From: Enterobacter huaxiensis
GTDB lineage: Bacteria > Pseudomonadota > Gammaproteobacteria > Enterobacterales > Enterobacteriaceae
Direction: 5' to 3'
Length of the DNA stretch: 64,000 bases
Assembly (NCBI RefSeq): GCF_003594935.2
Contig: NZ_CP043342.1
Location: forward strand, 3,410,001-3,474,000
Below are positions 29,959-40,408 of the stretch, piece by piece. The notes below the pieces were generated by a model that did not search any database, was not told the origin of the DNA, and saw nothing but the letters and a program-made list of their open reading frames with translations. Within the stretch, counting starts at the first letter, position 1, and every line of letters begins with the position of its first letter. A program made the position numbers and the translations under genes.

Positions 29959-30161
29959 CCGCTGCCAGACTTTCCCGCCGATCGTTGCTTTACAGAAATT
30001 GTTTTACAAAAATGGCGATGCAATCTCAGGCGGAGGGTGGGATGATACCCGCCTTCAAAAGCCCGGCCGGTGACATTTGTCCCGACACAGGCGTCAGTTC
30101 AGGTATACTGTCTGGCCACGAATTCATAGTTTTACAATCTTATTCACCCCAGGGGGAAAAC

Positions 30162-30479
30162 TTGCAGGGTAAAGCACTCCAGGATTTTGTTATCGACAAA
30201 ATTGATGACCTGAAAGGTCAGGACATCATCGCTATCGACGTTAAGGGTAAATCCAGCATCACCGATTGCATGATTATTTGCACCGGGACTTCTACTCGCC
30301 ATGTTGTTTCGATTGCCAACCATGTGGTTCAGGAATCGCGCGCAGCAGGGCTGTTACCGCTTGGCGTTGAAGGCGAAGCGACTGCTGACTGGGTTGTTGT
30401 CGATCTCGGCGATGTTATTGTCCATGTCCTGCAGGAAGAGAGCCGTCGCCTGTATGAGCTGGAAAAACTCTGGGGTTAA
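30162..30479 (+). CDS. rsfS: Ribosomal silencing factor RsfS
   Basis: Binds ribosomal protein uL14 and blocks subunit joining when nutrients are scarce. The start is TTG, preceded by CAGGGGG; it gives [20 protein letters not shown] and 105 residues, as in E. coli, where the start is also TTG. The open frame runs 59 codons further upstream, but that part has no family similarity and covers the promoter region. The conserved [14 protein letters not shown] stretch lies near residues 73-86. First gene before rlmH and the mrd genes. Confidence 0.95.
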   Translation: MQGKALQDFVIDKIDDLKGQDIIAIDVKGKSSITDCMIICTGTSTRHVVSIANHVVQESRAAGLLPLGVEGEATADWVVVDLGDVIVHVLQEESRRLYELEKLWG

Positions 30480-30482
30480 TGC

Positions 30483-30950
30483 GTGAAGTTGCAGCTGGTC
30501 GCTGTCGGCACCAAAATGCCGGACTGGGTACAAACCGGTTTTACTGAGTATCTGCGTCGTTTTCCGAAAGACATGCCGTTCGAACTGGTGGAGATCCCAG
30601 CAGGTAAGCGCGGCAAGAACGCGGATATCAAACGTATTCTCGAAAAAGAGGGAGAGCTGATGCTGGCTGCCGCAGGCAAAAACCGCATCGTGACCCTCGA
30701 TATTCCAGGCAAGCCCTGGGATACGCCGCAGCTGGCGCACGAACTTGAGCGCTGGAAGCAGGATGGCCGCGACGTCAGTCTGTTGATTGGCGGACCAGAA
30801 GGGTTATCCCCCGCCTGCAAAGCGGCAGCAGAACAAAGTTGGTCCCTCTCCGCGCTGACGCTTCCCCACCCGCTCGTTCGGGTTCTGGTGGCAGAAAGCC
30901 TGTATCGCGCGTGGAGCATTACTACCAACCACCCATATCACCGCGAGTAG
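30483..30950 (+). CDS. rlmH: 23S rRNA pseudouridine-1915 N3-methyltransferase RlmH
   Basis: SPOUT methyltransferase that methylates pseudouridine 1915 of 23S rRNA on the assembled 70S ribosome. It has 155 residues, as in E. coli. The SAM-binding knot includes [11 protein letters not shown] (about residues 101-111) and the C-terminal [16 protein letters not shown]. The GTG start lies 3 bp after the rsfS stop codon; both neighbours act on the ribosome. Confidence 0.96.
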   Translation: MKLQLVAVGTKMPDWVQTGFTEYLRRFPKDMPFELVEIPAGKRGKNADIKRILEKEGELMLAAAGKNRIVTLDIPGKPWDTPQLAHELERWKQDGRDVSLLIGGPEGLSPACKAAAEQSWSLSALTLPHPLVRVLVAESLYRAWSITTNHPYHRE

Positions 30951-30978
30951 TGAATGACCAGGGTAGATTAAGCAGCGG

Positions 30979-32880
30979 ATGAAACTACAGAATTCTTTTC
31001 GCGACTATACGGCTGAGTCCGCGCTGTTTGTGCGCCGGGCGCTCGTCGCCTTTACGGGGATTTTGCTGCTGACCGGCGTGCTGATCGCCAACCTCTATAA
31101 CCTGCAAATTGTCCGCTTTACCGACTACCAGACGCGCTCAAACGAAAACCGTATCAAGCTGGTGCCTATCGCGCCAAGCCGCGGCATTATCTACGACCGT
31201 AACGGCACCCCGCTGGCGTTAAACCGCACCATCTATCAAATCGAGATGATGCCGGAGAAAGTGGATAATGTTCAGGATACGCTGGACGCGCTAAAAAACG
31301 TTGTCGATCTCAACGATGACGACATCGCTGCCTTCAAAAAGGAGCGAGCCCGCTCGCACCGCTTCACCTCTATTCCTGTGAAAACCAACCTGACGGAAGT
31401 TCAGGTTGCGCGTTTTGCGGTAAACCAGTACCGGTTCCCCGGCGTCGAAGTCAAAGGCTATAAGCGCCGCTTCTACCCTTACGGTTCCGCGCTAACGCAC
31501 GTTATCGGCTACGTTTCCAAAATTAACGATAAAGACGTCGAGCGCCTTGATAAAGACGGCAAGCTGGCCAACTACGCCGCAACGCACGACATCGGTAAGC
31601 TGGGAATCGAACGCTATTATGAAGATGTCCTGCACGGGCAAACCGGCTATGAAGAGGTGGAAGTTAACAACCGCGGCCGGGTTATTCGTCAGCTGAAAGA
31701 GGTTCCGCCGCAGGCCGGTCATGACGTCTATCTGACGCTCGACCTCAAGCTGCAGCAGTACATTGAAACCCTGCTGGCCGGCAGCCGCGCCGCCGTCATT
31801 GTTACCGACCCGCGCAGCGGCGGTATTCTGGCGATGGTCTCTATGCCAAGCTACGATCCCAACCTTTTCGTGGACGGCATCTCCAGCAAAGACTATTCCG
31901 GCCTTCTCAACGACCCGAATACGCCGCTGGTGAACCGTGCCACACAGGGCGTCTACCCGCCTGCGTCCACGGTTAAACCCTACGTGGCCGTTTCTGCGCT
32001 AAGCGCGGGCGTGATCAACCGCAACACCAGCCTGTTTGACCCCGGGTGGTGGCAGCTACCGGGATCTGAAAAACGTTACCGTGACTGGAAGAAATGGGGC
32101 CATGGCCATCTGAACGTCACCAAATCACTGGAAGAATCTGCCGATACCTTCTTCTATCAGGTCGCCTATGACATGGGTATTGACCGCCTCTCGACGTGGA
32201 TGAGCAAATTCGGCTACGGGCATTACACCGGTATCGATCTCGCTGAGGAACGTTCAGGCAACATGCCAACCCGCGAGTGGAAACTGAAGCGCTTTAAAAA
32301 ACCGTGGTATCAGGGCGATACCATTCCGGTAGGGATCGGCCAGGGCTACTGGACCGCAACGCCGCTGCAGATGAACAAAGCGATGATGATCCTCATCAAC
32401 GACGGCGTGGTGAAGGTTCCGCACCTGCTGCAAAGTACGGTTGAAGACGGGAAGAAAGTCCCGTGGATCCAGCCGCATGAAGCACCGGTGGGCGATATCC
32501 ATTCCGGCTATTGGGAAATTGCCAAAGACGGCATGTACGGCGTTGCCAACCGCCCTAACGGGACGGCGCATAAATACTTCGCCGGTGCACCGTACAAAGT
32601 GGCCGCCAAGTCGGGTACCGCGCAGGTCTTTGGCCTGAAGGCGAATGAAACCTACAACGCGCATAAAATTGCTGAACGTCTGCGTGACCACAAGCTCATG
32701 ACGGCGTTTGCTCCTTATGACAACCCGCAGGTTGCGGTGGCGATGATCCTCGAAAACGGCGGCGCTGGCCCGGCCGTGGGTACCATCATGCGCCAAATCC
32801 TCGACCACATTATGCTGGGTGACAACAACACCGAACTGCCTGCTGAAAACCCGGCAGCCGCTGCGGCGGAGGACCAATAA
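30979..32880 (+). CDS. mrdA: Penicillin-binding protein 2 (peptidoglycan transpeptidase)
   Basis: Class B PBP that crosslinks peptidoglycan during cell elongation, in complex with RodA. It has a short cytoplasmic segment and one membrane anchor (about residues 22-42, [16 protein letters not shown]). A pedestal domain and then the transpeptidase domain follow. Active-site motifs are PPASTVKP (SxxK, about 328), ESADT (SxD) and AAKSGTAQ (KSGT, about 543-550). It has 633 residues, the family length. It is followed after 2 bp by mrdB. Confidence 0.97.
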   Translation: MKLQNSFRDYTAESALFVRRALVAFTGILLLTGVLIANLYNLQIVRFTDYQTRSNENRIKLVPIAPSRGIIYDRNGTPLALNRTIYQIEMMPEKVDNVQDTLDALKNVVDLNDDDIAAFKKERARSHRFTSIPVKTNLTEVQVARFAVNQYRFPGVEVKGYKRRFYPYGSALTHVIGYVSKINDKDVERLDKDGKLANYAATHDIGKLGIERYYEDVLHGQTGYEEVEVNNRGRVIRQLKEVPPQAGHDVYLTLDLKLQQYIETLLAGSRAAVIVTDPRSGGILAMVSMPSYDPNLFVDGISSKDYSGLLNDPNTPLVNRATQGVYPPASTVKPYVAVSALSAGVINRNTSLFDPGWWQLPGSEKRYRDWKKWGHGHLNVTKSLEESADTFFYQVAYDMGIDRLSTWMSKFGYGHYTGIDLAEERSGNMPTREWKLKRFKKPWYQGDTIPVGIGQGYWTATPLQMNKAMMILINDGVVKVPHLLQSTVEDGKKVPWIQPHEAPVGDIHSGYWEIAKDGMYGVANRPNGTAHKYFAGAPYKVAAKSGTAQVFGLKANETYNAHKIAERLRDHKLMTAFAPYDNPQVAVAMILENGGAGPAVGTIMRQILDHIMLGDNNTELPAENPAAAAAEDQ

Positions 32881-32882
32881 TC

Positions 32883-33995
32883 ATGACGGATAATCCGAAT
32901 AAAAAATCGCTGTGGGACAAAATCCACATCGACCCAGCCATGCTGCTTATCCTGCTGGCCCTGCTGGTCTATAGCGCTCTGGTTATCTGGAGCGCCAGCG
33001 GCCAGGACATCGGCATGATGGAGCGTAAGATTGGTCAGATCGCCATGGGTCTGGTCATCATGGTGGTAATGGCGCAGATCCCGCCGCGCGTGTATGAAGG
33101 CTGGGCGCCCTATCTCTACATTTTCTGTATCGTATTGCTGGTGGCCGTTGATGCCTTTGGTGCCATCTCCAAAGGGGCCCAGCGCTGGCTAGATCTGGGG
33201 ATTGTCCGCTTCCAGCCGTCAGAAATTGCGAAAATTGCCGTGCCGTTGATGGTCGCGCGCTTTATCAACCGTGACGTCTGCCCTCCTTCGCTAAAAAACA
33301 CCGCTATTGCGCTGGTGCTGATTTTCCTGCCAACCCTGCTGGTCGCGGCGCAGCCTGACCTTGGCACCTCGATTCTTATCGCGCTGTCTGGCCTGTTTGT
33401 GTTGTTCTTGTCGGGCCTGAGCTGGCGTTTAATCGGCATCGCGGTTGTGCTGGTGGCGGCCTTTATTCCGATCCTCTGGTTCTTCCTGATGCATGATTAC
33501 CAGCGGCAACGCGTCATGATGCTGCTCGATCCGGAAACCGATCCGCTGGGCGCGGGTTATCATATTATTCAGTCGAAAATTGCCATTGGCTCCGGGGGCC
33601 TACGCGGTAAAGGCTGGCTGCACGGAACGCAATCGCAGCTAGAATTCTTACCAGAACGCCATACCGACTTTATCTTTGCGGTACTGGCTGAAGAGTTAGG
33701 TCTGGTGGGCATCCTGATCCTGCTGGCGCTCTACGTGCTGCTGATCATGCGCGGGCTCTATATCGCCGCGCGAGCACAAACCACCTTTGGCCGCGTAATG
33801 GCGGGTGGGTTGATGTTGATTTTATTCGTTTATGTCTTCGTAAATATTGGTATGGTGAGTGGTATTCTACCGGTTGTAGGCGTGCCGCTGCCGCTTGTCA
33901 GCTACGGGGGCTCGGCACTGATCGTGTTGATGGCGGGGTTTGGTATCGTCATGTCGATCCATACCCACAGAAAAATGTTGTCAAAAAGCGTATAA
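32883..33995 (+). CDS. mrdB: Peptidoglycan glycosyltransferase RodA (MrdB)
   Basis: SEDS-family polymerase that makes glycan strands for the elongasome together with PBP2. It has 370 residues and about ten transmembrane helices. Family motifs are [10 protein letters not shown] (about residues 98-107), the catalytic-Asp region after [20 protein letters not shown] (about 250-270), and the C-terminal [13 protein letters not shown]. Its coupling to mrdA is conserved. Confidence 0.97.
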   Translation: MTDNPNKKSLWDKIHIDPAMLLILLALLVYSALVIWSASGQDIGMMERKIGQIAMGLVIMVVMAQIPPRVYEGWAPYLYIFCIVLLVAVDAFGAISKGAQRWLDLGIVRFQPSEIAKIAVPLMVARFINRDVCPPSLKNTAIALVLIFLPTLLVAAQPDLGTSILIALSGLFVLFLSGLSWRLIGIAVVLVAAFIPILWFFLMHDYQRQRVMMLLDPETDPLGAGYHIIQSKIAIGSGGLRGKGWLHGTQSQLEFLPERHTDFIFAVLAEELGLVGILILLALYVLLIMRGLYIAARAQTTFGRVMAGGLMLILFVYVFVNIGMVSGILPVVGVPLPLVSYGGSALIVLMAGFGIVMSIHTHRKMLSKSV

Positions 33996-34011
33996 AAATA
34001 AGGGGATCGCA

Positions 34012-35121
34012 ATGCGTAAGCAGTGGCTGGGGATCTGCATCGCAGCAAGTTTACTTGCAGCCTGTACAAGTGATGATGGTCAGCAACAGGCAACCGTCGC
34101 GCCGCCGCAGCCTGCGGTCTGTAATGGTCCGATTGTTGAAATCAGCGGAGCCGACCCCGTTTATGAACCGCTGAATGCCAGCGCGAACCAGGATTATCAA
34201 CGCGACGGTAAAAGCTACAAAATCGTTCAGGATCCTTCCCGTTTCAGCCAGGCGGGCTTTGCCGCTATTTATGATGCTGAGCCGGGTAGCAACCTGACGG
34301 CATCAGGCGAAACCTTCGATCCGATGCAAATTACGGCAGCGCATCCCACGCTTCCGATCCCAAGCTATGTTCGCGTCACGAACCTGGCAAACGGCCGCAT
34401 GATCGTGGTACGCATTAACGACCGTGGCCCGTACGGGAACGACCGTATTATCTCCCTGTCACGCGCGGCGGCAGATCGCCTGAACACCTCGAATAACACC
34501 AAGGTGCGTATCGACCCGATTATCGTGGCGCAGGACGGGACGCTTTCCGGTCCAGGTACAGCCTGCACGACCGTGGCAAAACAGACCTATGCCCTGCCCG
34601 CGCGTCCAGACCTGAGCGGCGGCATGGGCGGTGCGTCAATGCCGGCAGAGCCTGCTCAGCCGCAGGGCGAAGTGCGCGCCATCAGCAACGATACGCTGCA
34701 AAGCGATGACAGCACTGGCGCACCGGTAAGGAGCAGCGGATTCCTTGGCGCTCCAACGACCCTGGCGTCGGGCGTGCTTGAAGGCAGCGAACCTACACCG
34801 GCGCCCGTCGTAGCTGCACCTGTGGCACAGCCTGCCCCGGTTACCGCTCCAGCCGCTACGCAAAGCGCACCGGTCACCGCACCGGCAGCAGCAAGCGGCA
34901 GCTACGTCGTTCAGGTCGGTGCCGTCAGCGATCGAGCCCGTGCGCAGCAGTACCAGCAGCGCTTGAGCCAGCAGTTTGGCGTGCCGGGCCGCGTGGAGCA
35001 AAACGGTGCCGTCTGGCGAATTCAGATGGGACCCTTTGCCGGTAAATCACAGGCTGCATCCCTGCAGCAGCGCCTGCAAAGCGAGGCGCAGCTACAGTCC
35101 TTTATCACTGTTGCAAAGTAA
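34012..35121 (+). CDS. rlpA: Septal-ring lytic transglycosylase RlpA (rare lipoprotein A)
   Basis: Outer-membrane lipoprotein that binds denuded septal glycan. The ATG chosen follows AAGGGGATC and gives MRKQWLGICIAASLLAACTS, with a lipobox LLAAC (Cys about residue 17); an in-frame ATG 24 codons upstream lies inside mrdB. A double-psi beta-barrel domain fills about 75-170 (conserved INDRGPYGNDRIISLSRAA). Then comes a long Ala/Pro/Val-rich linker (about 225-290) and a C-terminal SPOR domain (from SYVVQVGAVSDRARA). It has 369 residues, slightly longer than E. coli because of the linker. Confidence 0.95.
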   Translation: MRKQWLGICIAASLLAACTSDDGQQQATVAPPQPAVCNGPIVEISGADPVYEPLNASANQDYQRDGKSYKIVQDPSRFSQAGFAAIYDAEPGSNLTASGETFDPMQITAAHPTLPIPSYVRVTNLANGRMIVVRINDRGPYGNDRIISLSRAAADRLNTSNNTKVRIDPIIVAQDGTLSGPGTACTTVAKQTYALPARPDLSGGMGGASMPAEPAQPQGEVRAISNDTLQSDDSTGAPVRSSGFLGAPTTLASGVLEGSEPTPAPVVAAPVAQPAPVTAPAATQSAPVTAPAAASGSYVVQVGAVSDRARAQQYQQRLSQQFGVPGRVEQNGAVWRIQMGPFAGKSQAASLQQRLQSEAQLQSFITVAK

Positions 35122-35207
35122 TGAATCGGCGGTATCCGAAATGTCAATTTGTGTAAAACACATTCACAATCTCATGATTAAAGTCGGATGCCTGCCTGTA
35201 TAGCATT

Positions 35208-35216
35208 TGCTATAGT
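35208..35216 (+). promoter_or_regulatory. Candidate extended -10 promoter of dacA
   Basis: TGC-TATAGT lies about 45 bp upstream of the dacA start codon. No good -35 box is seen at 17 bp, which is usual for extended -10 promoters. Confidence 0.45.
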
Positions 35217-35260
35217 AAGGCACTTTTTTTAATTCCATCACGGATGTCGTAGTTCTGACC

Positions 35261-36472
35261 ATGAAGACCACTTTTTCTGCTCGTTTTGTGCAGCGCATGG
35301 CGCTGACCACGGCTCTTTGCGCAGCCGCACTCTCTGCAGCTCACGCGGATGACCTGAACATCAAGACCATGATCCCTGGCGTTCCGCAAATCGACGCGGA
35401 ATCTTACATCCTGATCGACTACAACTCTGGCAAAGTTCTGGCAGAACAGAATGCCGACACCCGTCGCGACCCGGCCAGCCTGACCAAAATGATGACCAGC
35501 TACGTTATTGGCCAGGCCATGAAGGCAGGAAAGTTCAAAGAAACCGACCTGGTGACCATCGGTAACGATGCATGGGCGACCGGTAACCCGGTGTTTAAAG
35601 GTTCATCGTTGATGTTCCTGAAGCCAGGCATGCAGGTTCCCGTCTCCCAGCTGATCCGCGGTATTAACCTGCAGTCCGGTAACGATGCCTGCGTCGCCAT
35701 GGCCGATTTCGCGGCGGGCAGCCAGGACGCGTTTGTTGGTCTGATGAACAGCTACGTTTCCGCACTGGGTCTGAAAAACAGCCACTTCCAGACCGTCCAC
35801 GGCCTGGATGCCGACGGCCAGTATAGTTCTGCGCGTGACATGGCGCTGATCGGTCAGGCATTGATCCGCGACGTGCCGAACGAATACACCATCTACAAAG
35901 AAAAAGAGTTCACCTTCAACGGTATCCGTCAGACCAACCGTAACGGCCTGCTGTGGGATAACAGCCTGAACGTTGACGGCATTAAAACGGGTCATACCGA
36001 CAAAGCCGGCTACAACCTGGTGGCCTCCGCCACTGAAGGTCAGATGCGACTCATTTCAGCCGTGATGGGTGGCCGCACCTTTAAAGGCCGTGAAACCGAG
36101 AGCAAAAAGCTGCTGACGTGGGGCTTCCGCTTCTTCGAAACCGTCAATCCACTGAAAGCAGGTAAAGAGTTTGCCTCCGAACCCGTCTGGTTTGGGGATA
36201 ACGATCGTGCCTCCCTGGGCGTGGATAAAGATCTCTATCTGACCATTCCTCGTGGCCGCATGAAAGATCTGAAAGCCAGCTACGTGCTGAACACCACCGA
36301 GCTGCACGCACCGCTGCAGAAGAACCAGGTTGTGGGCACCATCAACTTCCAGCTGGATGGCAAAACCATCGACCAGCGCCCGCTCGTGGTTCTGGATGAA
36401 ATTCCAGAAGGCAATTTCTTCGGCAAAATCATTGATTACATTAAATTGATGTTCCATCACTGGTTTGGCTAA
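35261..36472 (+). CDS. dacA: D-alanyl-D-alanine carboxypeptidase (PBP5)
   Basis: Main low-molecular-mass PBP; trims the terminal D-Ala from peptidoglycan pentapeptides and maintains cell shape. The signal peptide is cleaved near SAAHADDLN (about residue 29). Active-site motifs are PASLTKMM (SxxK, about 71-78), LQSGNDAC (SxN, about 143) and [12 protein letters not shown] (KTG, about 245). The C-terminal amphipathic anchor includes [16 protein letters not shown]. It has 403 residues, as in E. coli. A terminator follows. Confidence 0.97.
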   Translation: MKTTFSARFVQRMALTTALCAAALSAAHADDLNIKTMIPGVPQIDAESYILIDYNSGKVLAEQNADTRRDPASLTKMMTSYVIGQAMKAGKFKETDLVTIGNDAWATGNPVFKGSSLMFLKPGMQVPVSQLIRGINLQSGNDACVAMADFAAGSQDAFVGLMNSYVSALGLKNSHFQTVHGLDADGQYSSARDMALIGQALIRDVPNEYTIYKEKEFTFNGIRQTNRNGLLWDNSLNVDGIKTGHTDKAGYNLVASATEGQMRLISAVMGGRTFKGRETESKKLLTWGFRFFETVNPLKAGKEFASEPVWFGDNDRASLGVDKDLYLTIPRGRMKDLKASYVLNTTELHAPLQKNQVVGTINFQLDGKTIDQRPLVVLDEIPEGNFFGKIIDYIKLMFHHWFG

Positions 36473-36523
36473 AAATTGAACACTTGAAAGTGTGATTTTG
36501 ATCCCCATATACTAAGTATCCTG

Positions 36524-36558
36524 ATAACTCCCACCTGACGTGGGAGTTATTATTTTTT
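36524..36558 (+). terminator. Rho-independent terminator of dacA
   Basis: An 11-bp perfect stem ATAACTCCCAC/GTGGGAGTTAT with a CTGAC loop is followed by TATTTTTT. Confidence 0.9.
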
Positions 36559-36578
36559 GACGTTACGCCGGAGCTGAC

Positions 36579-36842
36579 ATGAAAACCAAACTTAACGAAC
36601 TGCTTGAATTCCCTACCTCTTTTACTTACAAAGTAATGGGTCTGGCGAAGCCTGAGCTGGTTGATCAGGTGGTTGAAGTGGTACAGCGCCATGCGCCGGG
36701 CGATTACTCTCCGTCGGTAAAACCAAGCAGCAAGGGCAACTACCACTCGGTTTCTATTACCATTACTGCGACACACATTGAGCAGGTTGAAACGCTTTAC
36801 GAAGAGCTCGGCAATATCGAAATCGTTCGTATGGTGCTGTAG
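36579..36842 (+). CDS. ybeD: YbeD, small conserved DUF493 protein
   Basis: An 87-residue cytoplasmic protein with an alpha-beta (ACT-like) fold in the family; function unknown. It has the E. coli length and the start [20 protein letters not shown]. It lies between the dacA terminator and lipB. Its fold family has been compared with lipoate metabolism proteins because of this neighbourhood, but that is not proof of function. Confidence 0.93.
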   Translation: MKTKLNELLEFPTSFTYKVMGLAKPELVDQVVEVVQRHAPGDYSPSVKPSSKGNYHSVSITITATHIEQVETLYEELGNIEIVRMVL

Positions 36843-36850
36843 TCCCTTTG

Positions 36851-36880
36851 CGGTTACCCGGTTTGCCGGGTAACCCGCTT
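36851..36880 (+). terminator. Possible terminator hairpin after ybeD
   Basis: GGTTACCCGG pairs with CCGGGTAACC across a TTTG loop. The tail CGCTTCCCC is not U-rich, so termination strength is uncertain. Confidence 0.5.
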
Positions 36881-36888
36881 CCCCGCTG

Positions 36889-36897
36889 TGATATACT
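36889..36897 (+). promoter_or_regulatory. Candidate extended -10 promoter of lipB
   Basis: TGA-TATACT lies 40 bp upstream of the lipB TTG start codon, just after the ybeD hairpin. This is the extended -10 form. The same TGA-TATACT motif occurs in front of lipA. Confidence 0.55.
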
Positions 36898-36936
36898 CCC
36901 CGTTACCTTTTCTCTCCTTTCTTTGGGGACATCGTT

Positions 36937-37578
36937 TTGTACCAGGATAAAATTATTGTCCGCCATCTCGGGCTGCAACCTTATGAGCCTGTCTCCCAGG
37001 CTATGCATGATTTCACCGATTCCCGCGATGACACCACTCCCGATGAGATCTGGCTGGTAGAGCACCTTCCGGTGTTTACTCAAGGTCAGGCAGGAAAAGC
37101 CGAGCATCTGTTGATGACGGGTGATATTCCGGTGATACAAAGCGATCGCGGTGGACAGGTTACCTATCATGGCCCGGGCCAGCAGGTGATGTACGTGCTG
37201 CTCAACCTCAAGCGCAGAAAGCTGGGAGTCCGCGAGCTCGTCACCCTGCTGGAACAAACGGTGGTAAAAACCCTTGCGGAGTTCGGCATTGACGCCCATC
37301 CGCGCGCGGATGCACCCGGCGTGTACGTAGGAGAGATGAAGATCTGTTCGCTGGGCCTGCGTATTCGTAAAGGCTGTTCATTCCACGGACTGGCGCTCAA
37401 TATTAATATGGATCTTACCCCGTTCCTGCGTATCAACCCGTGCGGCTATGCTGGAATGGAAATGGCGCAAATGCGTCAGTGGGTTGAAACGGCCACGCCG
37501 GATATTATTCGCCCTGTACTTTTAAACAAGTTTTTAGCGCTGCTTAACAATCCGCCTCACGAATATATCCCTGCTTAA
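36937..37578 (+). CDS. lipB: Octanoyltransferase LipB
   Basis: Moves octanoate from acyl carrier protein to lipoyl domains, the first step of lipoate synthesis; LipA, encoded 1.5 kb away, finishes it. The start is TTG ([18 protein letters not shown]) and gives 213 residues, both as in E. coli. The active-site region includes [13 protein letters not shown] (about residues 70-82) and [13 protein letters not shown] (lysine about 135). The nucleophile cysteine is in [10 protein letters not shown] (about 169). Confidence 0.96.
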   Translation: MYQDKIIVRHLGLQPYEPVSQAMHDFTDSRDDTTPDEIWLVEHLPVFTQGQAGKAEHLLMTGDIPVIQSDRGGQVTYHGPGQQVMYVLLNLKRRKLGVRELVTLLEQTVVKTLAEFGIDAHPRADAPGVYVGEMKICSLGLRIRKGCSFHGLALNINMDLTPFLRINPCGYAGMEMAQMRQWVETATPDIIRPVLLNKFLALLNNPPHEYIPA

Positions 37579-37591
37579 TATATTCTGCATG

Positions 37592-37625
37592 ATGGCTCGT
37601 TTATTTGACGAGCCATGGTTTATTT
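37592..37625 (+). terminator. Terminator of lipB
   Basis: ATGGCTCGT pairs with ACGAGCCAT across a TTATTTG loop and is followed by GGTTTATTT. It lies 13 bp past the lipB stop codon. The rest of the gap to ybeF is AT-rich without a visible gene. Confidence 0.65.
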
Positions 37626-37869
37626 CCCGCTTTTACGCTTTACAATAATCGGCATATTCTATATTTTCGAAGCGCCCGCAAATTAGCGTTACATATTATT
37701 CACCAAGCTGATAGTACCGCCCGCGGATCTCATGTTACTTGCGTGACAATCACCCAACTGTTTGTTTTTGATAAACAAGTGAAACACACATAACACTTTA
37801 CGAATCTCTGCAAGCATAATAAATAAATTCAACTATCATTCATACTATGAATGAATATGGAGTGAAAGC

Positions 37870-38823
37870 GTGGAGTCTACGAATTTACCAGCCAAACGTA
37901 TCAATGAACCCGGTGGTGAAGATAAACCGCACGTTTTTCGGACTTTACGAAATATTGATCTCAATTTACTGACTATTTTTGAGGCAGTATATGTCCACAA
38001 GGGTATCGTTAACGCTGCGAAAATTCTTAATCTCACGCCCTCTGCAATTAGTCAGTCAATCCAAAAATTGCGCGCTATATTTCCCGACCCTTTATTTATT
38101 CGCAAAGGCCAGGGCGTAACACCAACGGCTTACGCCACGCATCTGCACGAGTATATCAGCCAGGGGCTGGAGTCGATTCTGGGCGCGCTGGATTTAACGG
38201 GCAGCTACGACAAGCAGCGAACCATCACCATCGGCACGTCTGCATCGCTGGGTGTTCTCGTCATGCCCGCCATCTATCAGGCGATAAAGCAACATGCTCC
38301 GCAGCTGTTGATACGCAACGTGATGGTGACCGAGCCCGAAACCCAGCTGGCCCAATTCCAGACGGACCTGATTATTGATACGAATAGCTTCAGCGCCCGG
38401 GCGTTGGGACAAAACGTCCTCTACGCCGACAGCCTGACGCTAGTGTGCCGCAAGCAGCATCCGGCGCTCGCCGAGCCGCTAACAATAGATAATCTGCGCC
38501 AGTACGAGCACTCCTCCTTCGTGACCGACGGTCAGGGGCTGAGTCCATTACGTCAGCGCATTGATGAGCTCTTCCCGGAACGTCAGATTAGCTTCAGCAG
38601 TTACAATATGTTTACCGTCGCGTCCCTGATTGGCAGCAGCGATATGCTCTGCGTTATGCCCGCGCGCCTGTTTAACCTGCTGCGTAAATGCTGGCCGCTC
38701 GAGTGTATTCCGCTGAGCCAACTGAATGAAGAATCCTTAGAGATTTCGCTGCATTACAACAAGCTCAGCCTCCGTGACCCGGTTCTGGAAAACGTCATCA
38801 ACGTCATCCGTCAGGCCTTCTGA
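37870..38823 (+). CDS. ybeF: LysR-family transcriptional regulator YbeF
   Basis: A 317-residue LysR-type regulator. The winged helix-turn-helix is near residues 28-85 (NAAKILNLTPSAISQSIQKL), followed by an effector domain (about 110-310). The start is GTG, preceded by GGAGTGAAAG. The N-terminal region is very close to E. coli YbeF. The effector half is more divergent, as is common in this family. Its ligand and targets are unknown. It sits between lipB and lipA, as in E. coli. Confidence 0.92.
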   Translation: MESTNLPAKRINEPGGEDKPHVFRTLRNIDLNLLTIFEAVYVHKGIVNAAKILNLTPSAISQSIQKLRAIFPDPLFIRKGQGVTPTAYATHLHEYISQGLESILGALDLTGSYDKQRTITIGTSASLGVLVMPAIYQAIKQHAPQLLIRNVMVTEPETQLAQFQTDLIIDTNSFSARALGQNVLYADSLTLVCRKQHPALAEPLTIDNLRQYEHSSFVTDGQGLSPLRQRIDELFPERQISFSSYNMFTVASLIGSSDMLCVMPARLFNLLRKCWPLECIPLSQLNEESLEISLHYNKLSLRDPVLENVINVIRQAF

Positions 38824-38929
38824 CAGGCTCGCTCAGCACAAGTCCCTGCGGCATGCAGGGCAAAAGGCACAAAACAACAACTATTTTACAATTTGGCGAC
38901 CGGGCAGGCTGCTTTATAGACCGTTTCAA

Positions 38930-38938
38930 TGATATACT
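38930..38938 (+). promoter_or_regulatory. Candidate extended -10 promoter of lipA
   Basis: TGA-TATACT lies about 90 bp upstream of the lipA start codon, with no strong -35 box. Confidence 0.5.
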
Positions 38939-39029
38939 GCCTGTCGTTCGTTCAAAAATAGTTGATAAATACAACATTCCTTGAATAGAAACGCTTTCCT
39001 TCGATATTCGCAACTGGAACACGCACGCT

Positions 39030-39995
39030 ATGAGTAAACCCATTGTGATGGAACGCGGTGTTAAATACCGCGATGCCGATAAAATGGCCCTTATCCCGGT
39101 TAAAAACGTGGCTACAGAGCGCGAGGCGCTGTTAAGAAAACCGGAATGGATGAAAATTAAACTTCCGGCAGACTCTTCGCGTATCCAGGGGATCAAAGCG
39201 GCGATGCGTAAAAACGGCCTTCACTCCGTCTGTGAAGAGGCCTCATGCCCGAACCTTGCTGAATGTTTTAACCACGGCACCGCGACCTTTATGATTCTGG
39301 GTGCAATTTGTACCCGCCGCTGCCCGTTCTGCGACGTTGCTCATGGCCGCCCTGTTGCGCCAGATGCGAACGAACCGCAGAAGCTGGCGCAGACCATCGC
39401 CGATATGGCGCTGCGTTACGTGGTCATCACCTCGGTTGACCGTGACGACCTGCGCGATGGCGGTGCTCAGCACTTCGCGGATTGTATTACCGCTATCCGT
39501 GAAAAAAGCCCGACCATCAAAATTGAGACGCTGGTTCCCGACTTCCGTGGCCGTATGGACCGCGCGCTGGACATCCTGACCGCGACGCCGCCAGACGTGT
39601 TTAACCACAACCTTGAGAACGTGCCGCGCATTTATCGCCAGGTCCGTCCAGGTGCAGACTACAACTGGTCCCTGAAGCTGCTGGAGCGTTTCAAAGAAGC
39701 ACACCCGCACATTCCAACCAAATCTGGCCTGATGGTTGGCCTTGGCGAAACAAATGCCGAGATCGTTGAGGTTATGCGTGATTTACGCCGCCACGGTGTC
39801 ACCATGCTGACGCTGGGCCAGTACCTGCAGCCTAGTCGCCACCACCTGCCGGTACAGCGCTATGTTAGCCCGGATGAGTTCGATGAGATGAAAGCCGAAG
39901 CGATGGCGATGGGCTTTACCCACGCGGCCTGCGGTCCGTTTGTGCGCTCTTCTTACCACGCTGATATGCAGGCAAAAGGCGAAGAAGTTAAATAA
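39030..39995 (+). CDS. lipA: Lipoyl synthase LipA
   Basis: Radical-SAM enzyme that inserts two sulfurs into octanoyl groups to make lipoate. It has both cluster motifs: the auxiliary CxxxxCxxxxxC in [12 protein letters not shown] (about residues 68-79) and the radical-SAM CxxxCxxC in CTRRCPFC (about 94-101). The C-terminal RSSYHA holds the cluster-ligating serine. It has 321 residues, as in E. coli. The gene is monocistronic and convergent with tatE. Confidence 0.98.
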   Translation: MSKPIVMERGVKYRDADKMALIPVKNVATEREALLRKPEWMKIKLPADSSRIQGIKAAMRKNGLHSVCEEASCPNLAECFNHGTATFMILGAICTRRCPFCDVAHGRPVAPDANEPQKLAQTIADMALRYVVITSVDRDDLRDGGAQHFADCITAIREKSPTIKIETLVPDFRGRMDRALDILTATPPDVFNHNLENVPRIYRQVRPGADYNWSLKLLERFKEAHPHIPTKSGLMVGLGETNAEIVEVMRDLRRHGVTMLTLGQYLQPSRHHLPVQRYVSPDEFDEMKAEAMAMGFTHAACGPFVRSSYHADMQAKGEEVK

Positions 39996-40022
39996 TCCTG
40001 TAATATTTAATTACAGTAATGC

Positions 40023-40054
40023 AAAAAAAACCGGCCTCGTGAGCCGGTTTTTTT
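40023..40054. terminator. Bidirectional terminator between lipA and tatE
   Basis: CCGGC pairs with GCCGG, extended by eight A-T pairs, around a CTCGTGA loop. A run on the left and T run on the right serve both convergent genes. Confidence 0.85.
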
Positions 40055-40077
40055 ATGCAAGCCTTGCAGCAGCGCCA

Positions 40078-40281
40078 TTATTCTTTGTGCGAAAGCTTCT
40101 CTGCGGGAACGTCATCCTCAGCGCTTTTCTTGGCGGCCGCGTCATCGTCGTTCATCGCTTTCTTAAAGCCTTTAATGGCAGCACCCAGGTCTCCCCCCAG
40201 CGTGCGTAACTTCTTGGTACCAAACAGCAGGACGACCAGTGCGGCAACCACCAGCAGTTTGGTAATACTAATCTCACCCAT
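40078..40281 (-). CDS. tatE: Sec-independent translocase protein TatE
   Basis: A TatA paralogue of the twin-arginine export system. The 67-residue product has an N-terminal membrane helix ([17 protein letters not shown], about 9-25), the FGTKKL hinge, an amphipathic helix, and an acidic and lysine-rich tail. It stands alone here, away from tatABCD, as in E. coli. Confidence 0.95.
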   Translation of the reverse strand: MGEISITKLLVVAALVVLLFGTKKLRTLGGDLGAAIKGFKKAMNDDDAAAKKSAEDDVPAEKLSHKE

Positions 40282-40408
40282 AGATACCTTCTTTACTTAA
40301 AACAGGCTGCAGTCAGCGCCAAAAAACCTGATTGTATTAACGGTCATTTGACGCGCGCACACAATAGCAATCTGTAACAAGGTGAATCAAGCATTGTTGA
40401 AAAAAACG

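Noticed and set aside
29985..30161. 59-codon extension of rsfS as a possible fusion or cobC remnant
   Set aside because: No histidine-phosphatase motif or other family pattern; the TTG at 30162 with CAGGGGG gives the exact family length.
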